The position numbers and the translations under genes are program-made. Positions 51,003-60,015 of a stretch of 64,000 bases of DNA are shown here, piece after piece; position 1 is the stretch's first letter; each line of letters opens with the position of its first letter. The notes under the pieces were generated by a model. It did no database searches. It was not told where the DNA came from and worked only from the letters and a program-made list of their open reading frames with translations. Source of the DNA: Kordia sp039026955 (GTDB lineage Bacteria; Bacteroidota; Bacteroidia; Flavobacteriales; Flavobacteriaceae). The DNA is taken from contig JBCCLH010000006.1 in NCBI GenBank assembly GCA_039026955.1, positions 88,401 to 152,400 of the forward strand, written 5' to 3'.

Positions 51003-51932
51003 TTAGAAGTTGTATACTACTTCAAGTTTGTAATCTTTTAGTGTTTCTTTTGTTTTTTCAATATTTTGAGTAAATCCAAGAATGTATCCGCCGCCGCCAG
51101 ATCCACAAAGTTTTAAGTAGTAATCATTTGTGTCAATTCCTTGCTTCCAAAGGGAATGGAATTGTTGTGGAATCATTGGTTTAAAGTTGTTGAATACCAC
51201 TTTTGAGAGTGATTTTAAGTTTCCAAATAATGATTTGATGTCACCTTTTAAGAAGTCTTCCACACAAGAATCCGTGTGTTTGATGAATTGATCTTTCAAC
51301 ATTTTACGGAACCCTTCTTGCTTCATGTTTTCCATAAAAATATTCACCATCGGTGCTGTTTCCCCAATAATTCCGCTATCTAATAAAAATACCGCACCCG
51401 TTCCTACTTCGTTTTGCGAAGGAATTCCTGTAGGTTCAATATTATCTTTCGAGTTGATTAGGATTGGAATGCTTAAATAGCTGTTTAACGGATCTAAACC
51501 AGAGCTTTTTCCGTGAAAGAACGATTCCATCGCTCCGAAGATTTCTTTTAACTTTAAAAGTTTATCTCGTGTTAAGTTTTCTAAAACCGTAATTTTATCA
51601 TACGCATACTTATCGTAGATAGAAGCCACCAAAGCTCCTGAACTTCCAACTCCATATCCTTGCGGAATAGACGAATCGAAGTACATACCTTTCTCCAAAT
51701 CGCTTTTCAACGTTGCAATGTCAAATGTCACCAATTCAGCGTCTAAGGCTTCCAAGTGATTTGCAAAACCTTTCAAACTTACATTTGAATCTTTGGCTTC
51801 TTGTGAAGGATTTTCTTCAATTTTTAACGCGCCTTTATAAAAGTTATATGGAATCGACAATCCTTTGGAATCTTTGATGATTCCGTATTCTCCGAAGAGT
51901 AAAATTTTTGAGTAGAAAAGAGGTCCTTTCAT
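51003..51932 (-). CDS. mevalonate kinase (GHMP family)
   Basis: GHMP motif 2 is IPQGYGVGSSGALVASI (about 88-104); motif 3 near the C-terminus is KLCGSGGGGYILGF. The N-terminal LLFGEYGII is like mevalonate kinase GEH motifs. It phosphorylates mevalonate. It lies 13 bp from the UbiA gene and 36 bp from mvaD, in one operon. Confidence 0.87.
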   Translation of the reverse strand: MKGPLFYSKILLFGEYGIIKDSKGLSIPYNFYKGALKIEENPSQEAKDSNVSLKGFANHLEALDAELVTFDIATLKSDLEKGMYFDSSIPQGYGVGSSGALVASIYDKYAYDKITVLENLTRDKLLKLKEIFGAMESFFHGKSSGLDPLNSYLSIPILINSKDNIEPTGIPSQNEVGTGAVFLLDSGIIGETAPMVNIFMENMKQEGFRKMLKDQFIKHTDSCVEDFLKGDIKSLFGNLKSLSKVVFNNFKPMIPQQFHSLWKQGIDTNDYYLKLCGSGGGGYILGFTQNIEKTKETLKDYKLEVVYNF

Positions 51933-51968
51933 TAGTCCGTTCTATTTGTGGCTATAATTACTGTAAAA

Positions 51969-53051
51969 TTACAACTTTTTTGCTCCAAAACCTATTCTGT
52001 CGCAAATGTGATGCTCATTTTGACAAAATTTTAATAGTTCTTTTTGAATGAATGGATATACGATATCTTTTTCATTTTCAGGATATAACACATGTACATT
52101 CGCACCTGCATCCAGTGTAAAACACACGTGACTTCCAGTTGTTTCACGAAATTTCCAAATGCGATTGATGATTTCTAGCGTGTTGGGCTTCATCAAAATG
52201 AAATATGGAGAAGATGTCATCATCATTGCATGAAGCGTCAATGCTTCACTTTCTACAATGGCAATGAATTCCTTCAAATCGCCATCCGCTAAGACAGATT
52301 GTATTTTCGTTAAATTTTCATGTGCTTGCGCAAAACGTTGTTCGGCAAACGGATGATTGTGCATTAAATTATGTCCAACTGTACTGCTGACTTGCTTTTC
52401 ACCTTTATCCACCAATAAAATAGTATCGTGATAATTTCGAAAAACTTCATGCACCGCATACGGATATTTGATTCCGAATAAATCTGAGCTTCCTATGGTG
52501 TTTGCGTGTTCGCCCCAAACAATTAAATCGCCTTCAATGCTTCTGCTTGCACTTCCTGAACCTAATCGTGCTAAGAATGAAGCTTTTCGATTGAATTCAG
52601 CTTCTGTAATTGTTGGATTCAATTCTTTTTCCAAACTCATGAAACACAACGCCAATGCGCTCATTCCCGAAGCTGATGAGGCAATTCCGCTACTATGAGG
52701 AAAGGAATTTGACGTTTCAATCGTAAAGTGATAGTCTTTTAAAAAAGGTAAATACTGCTCAATGCGTTGTAAAAATGTATTGATTTTCGGCTTGAAATCG
52801 TCTTTTTGTTTCCCTTCAAAAAACAAGTCAAAAGAAAAGGTGTCATCTCTTTCTGAACGCTTTTTATAGGATAATTTTGTAGTCGTTACACAAGCATCTA
52901 GCGTAAAGCTAATCGAAGGATTTTGCGGAATTTGATCTTCCTTTTTTCCCCAATATTTGATGAGTGCAATATTACTTGGCGATTTCCAAGTGACACTTCC
53001 TGATTCAACACTTTTGGTATAAGCTTCTGGCAAAAATGCAGCTATTTCCAT
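51969..53051 (-). CDS. mvaD: diphosphomevalonate decarboxylase
   Basis: It carries SPSNIALIKYWGKKEDQIPQNPSISFTLDA, then SSGIASSASGMSALA (ATP/GHMP) and SGSASRSIEGD. The last step of the mevalonate pathway makes isopentenyl diphosphate. The start is taken at ATG 53051 (MEIAAFLPEAYT); 53075 would add eight residues. It heads the mevalonate/UbiA operon. Confidence 0.92.
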   Translation of the reverse strand: MEIAAFLPEAYTKSVESGSVTWKSPSNIALIKYWGKKEDQIPQNPSISFTLDACVTTTKLSYKKRSERDDTFSFDLFFEGKQKDDFKPKINTFLQRIEQYLPFLKDYHFTIETSNSFPHSSGIASSASGMSALALCFMSLEKELNPTITEAEFNRKASFLARLGSGSASRSIEGDLIVWGEHANTIGSSDLFGIKYPYAVHEVFRNYHDTILLVDKGEKQVSSTVGHNLMHNHPFAEQRFAQAHENLTKIQSVLADGDLKEFIAIVESEALTLHAMMMTSSPYFILMKPNTLEIINRIWKFRETTGSHVCFTLDAGANVHVLYPENEKDIVYPFIQKELLKFCQNEHHICDRIGFGAKKL

Positions 53052-53273
53052 AGACGATTTTAAAAATTTCTGCAAAGATACGGTTTTTTAATGTGTCAAT
53101 TTGAAAATGTATTGATTTGAAAATTACTTTTTAAGTGCAATTCTTTTCAACTAGAAACATACGGTTTTCAAGTTTTATATTGGATAAATGTTCCGAGTTT
53201 AGAACATTAGTTTTACGTGAGTTCGACATAAGAAATTATCTAATTACTCGTAATTGACTGAAAAATAAATATT

Positions 53274-53348
53274 TGTCAGTTCGAGCGCAGTCGAGAACAC
53301 TATAAAAGTTAAAATTTCGATTGAATCTCGACTGCGCTCGATTTGACA
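53274..53348. repeat. interspersed inverted repeat (TGTCA...TGACA type)
   Basis: Outer arms TGTCAGTTCGAGCGCAGTCG and the reverse complement form CGACTGCGCTCGATTTGACA have only one or two mismatches. Related copies are at 11685-11772 and 25372-25500. Confidence 0.85.
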
Positions 53349-53554
53349 ATTCACTTAAGTTGTTGACTATTAAATATTTAACGAAATAATTACATCGAAC
53401 TCACGTTAGTTTAAGTTTGAAACTTAGGCTAACGTACTAAGAAACGTCTTTGCGAAAGTTTTGAAAAAACTTGTGGCAATCTGTTTCTTTTACAGAAGAA
53501 TTTTGCTTTGATAGCAAAAGATTACTTCGTCATGCTTCCTAATAACGTAATAAC

Positions 53555-53593
53555 AAAACGCTAGTCTAAGTTTCAAACTTAGACTAGCGTTTT
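53555..53593. terminator. perfect 19-nt-arm palindrome, terminator-like
   Basis: Arms 53555-53573 and 53575-53593 are exact reverse complements with one base between them; T/A runs lie on both sides. It lies just after the end of the reverse-strand gene 53623-54639. Its CTAAGTTT...AAACTTAG centre recurs at about 53405-53440 and 56190-56245, so it is also a repeat-family member. Confidence 0.75.
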
Positions 53594-53622
53594 TTAGTTT
53601 AGAAGATTTTATTTTCTATTTG

Positions 53623-54639
53623 TTAATTGTTAGGCATTTGCTCTACAATTTGATAGGTGCTGAAATTCAAAAAATTTCCTGGATGTGCTAACACATTTTG
53701 CAGAATATAAGGTACATCGGGATTTGTTCCTGAGTACTGTGCCGAACCATTGGCATCGACGTCAATATCAAGGTATCCACTTACAGCAAATGTTGGAAAG
53801 TTGAGAAAATTTCCAATATCATTTAGTACTGCTGAAAGAATCACGGGCGTATCAGGATTGGTTCCTGAGTATTGTATGATTCCATCATTATTCACATCAC
53901 CTGCCCACATGGCTACCATTCCTGAAGGCATTCCAAAAGTGGTTTGCGCATTGCTTCCATATGTAATTTGAGCAGTGGCATCCGTAAAGTTGATGACAGT
54001 GACCGATTCATTTAAATTGTATACACTAGAAGACATTACAGAAAGGTGATTCCTGTGTTTTATGGCTACGTAGTAATTGTCAAACCCAATTTCGATTTCT
54101 ATGTTAGAAACGCCATCCGTCGCAACAATATCGCCGTCTCTTTGTAAGAGCGCTGACGTACCGTAACTTACACTAGCACTGTTGTCTTTATCGCGAAGTT
54201 CTATCCAAACCCAATCGACAATGGCATCATTTCCCGTGGTATTGAAAACAGACGCTTCACAGGTTGATCCGTCCCCGTATGGACTTGTGGTTGGAATTAA
54301 ATTGTTGACTCTTAAATCGTCTCGCATCAAGCTTTCTTCACCTGTATTAGGATTGAGCATGGCACCCTGAAAGAATACTTTTGTGGCAATACTAATTTTC
54401 ATAGTTGCCATTCCTTGATGAAATCCTTGTGAGAGTGTGGTATTTCCATTTGTAAAACTCGTAACAGCAATTTCTCCGACTGTAAAATTTGCAACAACTT
54501 CCGAATTTGACAATTCCGTTCCAGATGAACTTACTACAGATTTTTCCATAGTTTGCGCTTGTCCAACATGCCATACCATCATACAGATTATCACAAGACA
54601 ACTGTATTGGAATGATTTTATTTTGTTAGAAATACGCAT
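53623..54639 (-). CDS. exported protein with two dockerin-like units
   Basis: A signal peptide (to GQAQ) and an N-terminal domain with SNSEVVANFTVGEIAV... and TLSQGFHQG typical of Bacteroidota T9SS-linked proteins are seen. Two C-terminal units share xYSGTNPD(T/V)PxIL...GNFLNFxT, each with a Ca-binding-like GDVNNDGIIQ or DVDANGSAQ. A T9SS sorting domain is not evident. It starts 5 bp before the next gene and is probably co-transcribed with it. Confidence 0.8.
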   Translation of the reverse strand: MRISNKIKSFQYSCLVIICMMVWHVGQAQTMEKSVVSSSGTELSNSEVVANFTVGEIAVTSFTNGNTTLSQGFHQGMATMKISIATKVFFQGAMLNPNTGEESLMRDDLRVNNLIPTTSPYGDGSTCEASVFNTTGNDAIVDWVWIELRDKDNSASVSYGTSALLQRDGDIVATDGVSNIEIEIGFDNYYVAIKHRNHLSVMSSSVYNLNESVTVINFTDATAQITYGSNAQTTFGMPSGMVAMWAGDVNNDGIIQYSGTNPDTPVILSAVLNDIGNFLNFPTFAVSGYLDIDVDANGSAQYSGTNPDVPYILQNVLAHPGNFLNFSTYQIVEQMPNN

Positions 54640-54643
54640 CCTC

Positions 54644-56107
54644 TTAATTGTTTAATCTTCTTAAAATTTCAGCTTGTTGCTCACGCATACGTCTCAGTTC
54701 TTCTTCCAAGGCTTCTATGCGTGCATCGCGTGGATCTTGTCCTGATGCTTGTCGGGATGAAGTTGCTGAACTTCCACTTAGTCTATCCGCAGTAGCGGCA
54801 TGTAAAGCATACGGAACACTGACAAATTGAGTGGTTCCTAAATTTGCATAGGTGCTTCCGCCTGTAATGTCTACTTCTATTTGTAAAAAGTGAGCCGAAG
54901 CGCCCCAATTGATATCTGCAAATACTCCTGAAATTACATTTCCATTTCCAATAGTTAAGGCAGCAATTCCTTGTGCGGTTGTCGTTAGTGCGTGCGTTTC
55001 TTGATATACAACCGTTCCGTCAGTAGTATTTTCGCGAATGCTAAAACGCAAACTTACATTTGTATTTGCCAACGTGTTTCCATTTGTATCGCTCAATGCA
55101 GTTTGATAGTTGAAAAAGTTAGGTGTTGCATCGTTACTAGTTCCTGATGAAGAAGATTCTAAATTATCTAATCTGGTCAATATATCTGTGAATAACGGTT
55201 CTAAATCGGCACTGTTTCCTCCATCAATATTTAAAATATAGTTTGAAAGACTTAAGTTTTGATTGCTTGGTGAAGTTTTCCACTCCGTACCTGTCCAAAC
55301 TTCCACATTGTCAGTATCTGAATCGTATACCATCATTCCTTCTTCTCCTGTTCCTAAATTTCCTTCAAACGTAGTACGTTCTGCTGTGGTCATTCTAGAA
55401 ATTAGAAACCCTTTATCTGAAGCACCTAATACTAGAGAAGCATTGCTATTAATGTTTGGAAAAGCAGCGGCGGTCATATCTATTCCCACATTTCCAGCAT
55501 TTCCTAATGCCATCGTATTTGTTGGTGTATTCGGTCTTATTTTAAAAGGTAGTTGACTACTATTGGTCACATCTCTGATAAAGAAATTAGATTCATTTCC
55601 TGCAAAATCCCAAATTTGTGTTTGATATCCGTTACTCCCATCTTGATGTATTCTAAATCCGGGCGTATCTCCATTTTGGATGTGAATTGGTAATCTTGGA
55701 TCGTTTGTCCCAAAACCAACAAATCCATCACTTTTTATGTACAAAGCGTTGCTTCTTGCGCCTGCATCAATTCGGAATGGTGTTCTATTGGCTGTTACGT
55801 CGCTGATAGAAAAATAGTCGCTTCCGCCATTTCCACTGTCATTAAAGGTAAAACGCCAGTCGTTTCCAGGAAATGAACCTGTAGAAGTATCTTCAAAATA
55901 CATTCGCAAGTTGTTTTCTGACATAATAAATGTATCAGCACCAAAGTTTCGCGAAGTATCTGAATCGCCTCCAACTTGCATAGAACCAATAACGTGTAAA
56001 TCTTCACTGATTGTTTGTTCAGTGGTAACACCGCTGTCGTTTTGAGCTAATAACACGGAAGTTGCAATACAACTAAAGGCAAAAGCGAGTTTTATTTTTG
56101 AAATCAT
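54644..56107 (-). CDS. exported fibre-like protein with C-terminal coiled coil
   Basis: The signal peptide MISKIKLAFAFSCIATSVLLAQ is followed by beta-rich repeats of tail-fibre type (GFGTNDPRLPIHIQNGDTPGFRIHQDG), a collar-like GVGSSxT region, and a second beta domain from about 290 to 440. It ends in a coiled coil (RIEALEEELRRMREQQAEILRRL). There is no intramolecular-chaperone Ser-Asp pair visible, so not clearly S74. Probably a trimeric cell-surface protein. Confidence 0.8.
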   Translation of the reverse strand: MISKIKLAFAFSCIATSVLLAQNDSGVTTEQTISEDLHVIGSMQVGGDSDTSRNFGADTFIMSENNLRMYFEDTSTGSFPGNDWRFTFNDSGNGGSDYFSISDVTANRTPFRIDAGARSNALYIKSDGFVGFGTNDPRLPIHIQNGDTPGFRIHQDGSNGYQTQIWDFAGNESNFFIRDVTNSSQLPFKIRPNTPTNTMALGNAGNVGIDMTAAAFPNINSNASLVLGASDKGFLISRMTTAERTTFEGNLGTGEEGMMVYDSDTDNVEVWTGTEWKTSPSNQNLSLSNYILNIDGGNSADLEPLFTDILTRLDNLESSSSGTSNDATPNFFNYQTALSDTNGNTLANTNVSLRFSIRENTTDGTVVYQETHALTTTAQGIAALTIGNGNVISGVFADINWGASAHFLQIEVDITGGSTYANLGTTQFVSVPYALHAATADRLSGSSATSSRQASGQDPRDARIEALEEELRRMREQQAEILRRLNN

Positions 56108-56843
56108 ATCTGATAATATTGTTAGGTTACTTAGTATTTCACAAATGTATATTTTTTAAAATATACATTGTGTTAATTAATAGTATTGTTTTTTAGTTTT
56201 AGTCTAAGTTGGAAACGTTATTCTAAGTTGGAAACTTAGAATAGCTGTTTTTTGTATTGAAGATTGTTTTTGATGTACTTTCTTTAGCAAAAGTCTAAAA
56301 ATATAATAGCAATAGTGAGAATCTAAAAAATCATAGTACTTCTCGATACTATTTTTCTTCATTTCATTACGAAAAATCACTTGAAGTGACGTTTATTTTA
56401 ATGTAACAATTTGATGATTTGAAAATGTACCAATGCTAATTCCAAAGACTAATCCTACTTTGATTTTGACAGATTGCCACGACTCCGTCTCGCAATGACA
56501 AATCAAAAATTTTATCAAAATCCCTTGCTTTTGTCATAGAAATCGAAGTGACGTTCATTTTAGTGTAACGATTTGATAGTTTGAAAATGTACCAATGCTT
56601 ATTTCAAAGACTAATCCTACTTTGATTTTGACAGATTGCCACGACTCAATCTCGCAATGACGAATCAAAAATTTTATCAAAATCTCTTGCTTTTGTCATA
56701 GAAATCGAAGTGACGTCTCAACAACATAGTGATCGAAACCCATCAAAAAATTACCAAAATATTACAGCATACCAAAGCAAAGCGTGTCTAACAATCTAAG
56801 AGATTCCTGTCTCCACAGGAACAAGTCTAACAACGAAGTGCCT
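56108..56843. other. repeat-rich intergenic region
   Basis: It contains the palindrome 56144-56169, a CTAAGTT hairpin (56190-56245), and two copies of an AGATTGCCACGACT...CGCAATGACG element with shared flanks (about 56395-56540 and 56555-56720). The repeated flank wording (TTTTGTCATAGAAATCGAAG) shows a tandem duplication of about 160 bp. No gene. Confidence 0.75.
56144..56169. promoter_or_regulatory. 12-bp palindrome upstream of fibre-like gene
   Basis: AATGTATATTTT and AAAATATACATT are exact inverted halves separated by TT. On the reverse strand the half TACATTTG (with 56142-56149) equals the Bacteroidota -7 box TAnnTTTG, about 35 bp from the start codon. The palindrome may be an operator overlapping a promoter. 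Confidence 0.4.
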
Positions 56844-58058
56844 CTAAAGATCAAAGATTGTTTCTGAAATGATATAACTTCCCGTCCACGCATTTTGAAA
56901 GTTGAATCCGCCCGTAACGGCATCAATGTTTAGAATTTCGCCTGCAAAATATAGATTTTCGTGTTTTTTGCTTTCGAAGGTTTTAAAGTTGACTTCCTTG
57001 AGATCAATTCCGCCTGCGGTGACAAATTCTTCTTTGAAAGTACTTTTACCTTTTACATTGAAAATGGCTTCCGTGAGTTGACTTGCCAATTGCTCGGTTT
57101 GTTGTTTGTTGCTATCTGCCCAACGTGTTTGTTCGTTGATGTTTGAAGCTTGAACGATTCGCTGCCACAACCGTTTTGGCAATGCAAACGGATTGCTTTT
57201 TTGAACGGTTTTCTTAGCGAATTCTATTTTGAAATCTTTGATCATTTCTAAACATTCTACTTTAGAAACATGATCCAACCAATTGACTTCTATTTGAAAA
57301 TTATAGTATTTGTCTGCTAAAATTCGTGCGCCCCAAGCGGAAAGTTTTAAAATGCCAGGTCCGCTCATTCCCCAATGTGTGATGAGTAACGGTCCGTTGG
57401 ATTCTAGTTTTTTGCCCACAACTTTTACATTCGCAGGCGTAGCAATTCCCAATAAATCTTTGATACGCGTATCTTTAATATTGAACGTAAATAGTGATGG
57501 AACTGCCGAAACTATGGAATGACCTAAAGTTTCTAACAGTTTCCACATTTTAGGATTGCTACCTGTCGTCATCACAATTTTGTGCGCTTTCAAGAGTCCT
57601 TGACTAGTTTCCACTTGCCAAACGTCATTCAATTTCCTAATATTCTTAACCGCATGATTTTTTCTAAAATCAACTTGATACTTTTTCGATTCCCGCAGAA
57701 AACAATCAATAATCGTTTCGGATGAATCGGTTACAGGAAAAATCCGCCCATCATCTTCAATTTTCAGTTCTACTCCGCGTTCTTCAAACCAACCCATCGT
57801 ATCGCCACACGCAAATTGATGAAAAGGTCCTAAGAGTTCTTTTTCGCCTCTGGGATAATACTGTACCAATTCTCTCGGATCAAAACATGCATGCGTTACA
57901 TTACAGCGTCCGCCACCAGAAATCCTGACTTTGGTCAAGAATTCTTTTCCGCGTTCCAAAATCACAACAGATTTTCCCGAATGCTTTTCTGCCACATTGA
58001 TTGCGGTAAAAAATCCTGCTGCGCCACCGCCAATGACAAGCATATCTATAGTTTGCAT
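56844..58058 (-). CDS. HI0933/BaiN-family flavoprotein
   Basis: It has the FAD-binding start TIDMLVIGGGAAGFFTAINVAE, the family signature RISGGGRCNVTHA, and the end FAGEILNIDAVTGGFNFQNAWTGSYII. This family includes NAD(P)/FAD oxidoreductases of bile-acid or RNA modification association. The first codon is only 6 bp from an 11-copy heptamer repeat, so its promoter lies within or beyond the repeat. Confidence 0.9.
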   Translation of the reverse strand: MQTIDMLVIGGGAAGFFTAINVAEKHSGKSVVILERGKEFLTKVRISGGGRCNVTHACFDPRELVQYYPRGEKELLGPFHQFACGDTMGWFEERGVELKIEDDGRIFPVTDSSETIIDCFLRESKKYQVDFRKNHAVKNIRKLNDVWQVETSQGLLKAHKIVMTTGSNPKMWKLLETLGHSIVSAVPSLFTFNIKDTRIKDLLGIATPANVKVVGKKLESNGPLLITHWGMSGPGILKLSAWGARILADKYYNFQIEVNWLDHVSKVECLEMIKDFKIEFAKKTVQKSNPFALPKRLWQRIVQASNINEQTRWADSNKQQTEQLASQLTEAIFNVKGKSTFKEEFVTAGGIDLKEVNFKTFESKKHENLYFAGEILNIDAVTGGFNFQNAWTGSYIISETIFDL

Positions 58059-58063
58059 GTTTT

Positions 58064-58140
58064 GTTGTTTGTTGTTTGTTGTTTGTTGTTTGTTGTTTGT
58101 TGTTTGTTGTTTGTTGTTTGTTGTTTGTTGTTTGTTGTTT
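58064..58140. repeat. heptamer tandem array, 11 copies of GTTGTTT
   Basis: There are eleven perfect 7-bp units over 77 bp, just upstream of the start codon of the flavoprotein gene (reverse strand) and 137 bp before a forward gene. The unit differs from GTTAGTT at 15831-15907 by two bases; length and copy number are the same. Confidence 0.95.
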
Positions 58141-58276
58141 GTAAAGAAATGCTTTTTAATTTAATATTCAACATTTAACATTCAAAATTTAAAATACCTC
58201 TTAAAGTCTTGCTAATTGATCGCTAAAATTTTAGGTTTTCTATCGAATCTACTATTTTTGACCAAAATTTTATGTT

Positions 58277-59134
58277 ATGAAGCTTCATTTTCTAAACTAT
58301 ATTCTGGTTATTTTTCTTTTCACAAATTGCTCCGTGAATTATGGACAGTTACAATATGTTGGAAAGATTTCGAGCGATTTGGAAGAAGTTTCAGGCATGG
58401 AAGTGATTCCGAATTCAGATAATATTTGGATGATTAATGATAGTGGAAATGATCCGAAAGTGTTTGTAACAAACAATGAAGGGAAGATTTACGAAACATT
58501 ATATATTGAAGGAAAGAATAGAGATTGGGAAGATTTGACCAAAGATGATAAGGGAAATTTATATATAGGTGATTTTGGCAATAATGCGAACAATCGGAAG
58601 AATCAGAAGATTTATAAATTGTCTGCAAGCGATTTAGCTACTAAAAAAAATATTGATCCTGTAAAAATTGAGTTTTCATTCCCTGATCAGAAAAAATTTC
58701 CACCCAAAAAGAAGAAACGACATTTTGATGTAGAGTCTTTTATCTATCACGACGGTTATCTGTATTTGTTTACAAAGAGCCGCACGAGTTCAGATTATGG
58801 ACGTACGAATTTGTATAAAATTCCAGCCAAAAAAGGCAAACATAAAGCTAAATTTATTAGTTCGTTCAACACTTGCGGCGATCTTGAATGCTGGGTGACT
58901 TCTGCTGCGATAAGTCCTGACGGGAAAAAAGTAGTGTTGTTAAATCATAATGCAGTTTGGCAATTTACCGATTTTACAGGCGATGATTTTTTTAATGGAA
59001 CGGTAAAGAAATACGAGTTGGGACATACTTCACAAAAAGAAAGTATCTGCTTTAAAGATAATAAGACTGTTTATATTTCAGATGAAGAAGTTGGTGGGAG
59101 TGGGCGAAATTTGTATTCTTTTAAGCTTGATTAA
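58277..59134 (+). CDS. exported propeller-like protein of unknown function
   Basis: A signal/lipoprotein start (ILVIFLFTNCSVNYG) precedes 265 residues with propeller-like units: SGMEVIPNSDNIWMINDSGNDP, then LYIGDFGNNANNRK and WVTSAAISPDGKKVVLLNH, ICFKDNKTVYISDEE. These resemble SdiA/NHL-like and esterase-like phytase families. No catalytic residues assigned. Confidence 0.75.
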   Translation: MKLHFLNYILVIFLFTNCSVNYGQLQYVGKISSDLEEVSGMEVIPNSDNIWMINDSGNDPKVFVTNNEGKIYETLYIEGKNRDWEDLTKDDKGNLYIGDFGNNANNRKNQKIYKLSASDLATKKNIDPVKIEFSFPDQKKFPPKKKKRHFDVESFIYHDGYLYLFTKSRTSSDYGRTNLYKIPAKKGKHKAKFISSFNTCGDLECWVTSAAISPDGKKVVLLNHNAVWQFTDFTGDDFFNGTVKKYELGHTSQKESICFKDNKTVYISDEEVGGSGRNLYSFKLD

Positions 59135-59185
59135 ACGTCCTTTTCATCTCACGATCACAACTTAAATTTTATATTTTTATTTCCG

Positions 59186-59193
59186 TAGCTTTG
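59186..59193 (+). promoter_or_regulatory. -7 promoter box for rluF
   Basis: TAGCTTTG matches the Bacteroidota -7 consensus TAnnTTTG exactly, 19 bp before the ATG at 59213. No clear TTG at -33 is seen. Transcription would start near 59200, giving a very short leader. Confidence 0.5.
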
Positions 59194-59212
59194 CACTTTG
59201 AATGCTTTTTAC

Positions 59213-59947
59213 ATGAGTGAAGGACAACTGACAAGAATCAACAAGTTTTTAAGTGAAGCTGGTTACTGTTCGCGCAGAGCTGCTGATAAATTGATTGCAC
59301 AAAGACGTGTAACCATCAACGGGAAAGTTCCTGAAATGGGCACTAAAATTGCACCTGGCGATGAAGTCCGCGTGGATGGCGAGTTGATTTCCAATCCGAA
59401 GGAACAGCAAGTGTATTTGGCATTTAACAAACCGATCGGAATTGTGTGTACGACGGATACGCGCGTGGAGAAGGATAATATTATTGACTACATCAATTAT
59501 CCAACACGAATTTTCCCAATTGGACGTTTGGACAAACCAAGTGAAGGCCTGATTTTCTTGACGAGTGATGGCGATATTGTGAATAAAATTCTACGCGCTC
59601 GAAACAATCACGAGAAAGAATATGAAGTGACTGTAAATCGTCCGATTACGAATGATTTTGTTAAAAAAATGAGCAACGGAATTCCGATTTTAGGAACCGT
59701 AACTCGCAAATGTAAAGTAGAACAACTTACAAAATATACCTTCAAAATTATCTTAACGCAAGGTCTAAATCGCCAAATTCGTAGAATGTGTGAATATTTG
59801 GATTATAAAGTAGTCAAACTGAAACGCACTCGAATTATGAATATTTCCCTAGATGTTCCTGTGGGGAAATGGCGCCATTTGACGGAAGAGGAATTGAAAG
59901 GAATTAATGAGTTGACGAGTGCTTCTTCTAAGACGCATGGTGGGTGA
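59213..59947 (+). CDS. rluF: 23S rRNA pseudouridine synthase RluF
   Basis: An S4 domain (RINKFLSEAGYCSRRAADKLI) precedes the synthase domain with catalytic Asp in FPIGRLDKPSEGLIFLTSDGD and NRQIRRMCEYLDYKVVKLKR. The RluF/RluE group modifies the ribosomal large subunit. ATG 59213 (MSEGQLTRI) fits the family and follows the promoter closely; a TTG at 59198 is possible. Confidence 0.92.
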   Translation: MSEGQLTRINKFLSEAGYCSRRAADKLIAQRRVTINGKVPEMGTKIAPGDEVRVDGELISNPKEQQVYLAFNKPIGIVCTTDTRVEKDNIIDYINYPTRIFPIGRLDKPSEGLIFLTSDGDIVNKILRARNNHEKEYEVTVNRPITNDFVKKMSNGIPILGTVTRKCKVEQLTKYTFKIILTQGLNRQIRRMCEYLDYKVVKLKRTRIMNISLDVPVGKWRHLTEEELKGINELTSASSKTHGG

Positions 59948-60015
59948 TTTTTTTGTGGATTTGTGTAGTCGTTGATTTGTTAATTCGTGTATTTGTGTGG
60001 ACTGACAACTGACAA

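Larger units (their letters stand above)
53076..53622. other. repeat-rich intergenic region
   Basis: It holds the inverted repeat 53274-53348, a CTAAGTT-type hairpin near 53405-53440, the element AAACGTCTTTGCGAAAG...TGGCAATCTG (53440-53485) and the palindrome 53555-53593. No gene. Confidence 0.75.

Noticed and set aside
54644..56107. Prophage tail fibre gene
   Set aside because: It has a signal peptide and an exported neighbour in the same operon; no phage genes nearby.
57891..58178. Frames reading CCLLFVVCCLLFVV across the heptamer array
   Set aside because: Pure repeat translation into a fake membrane protein.
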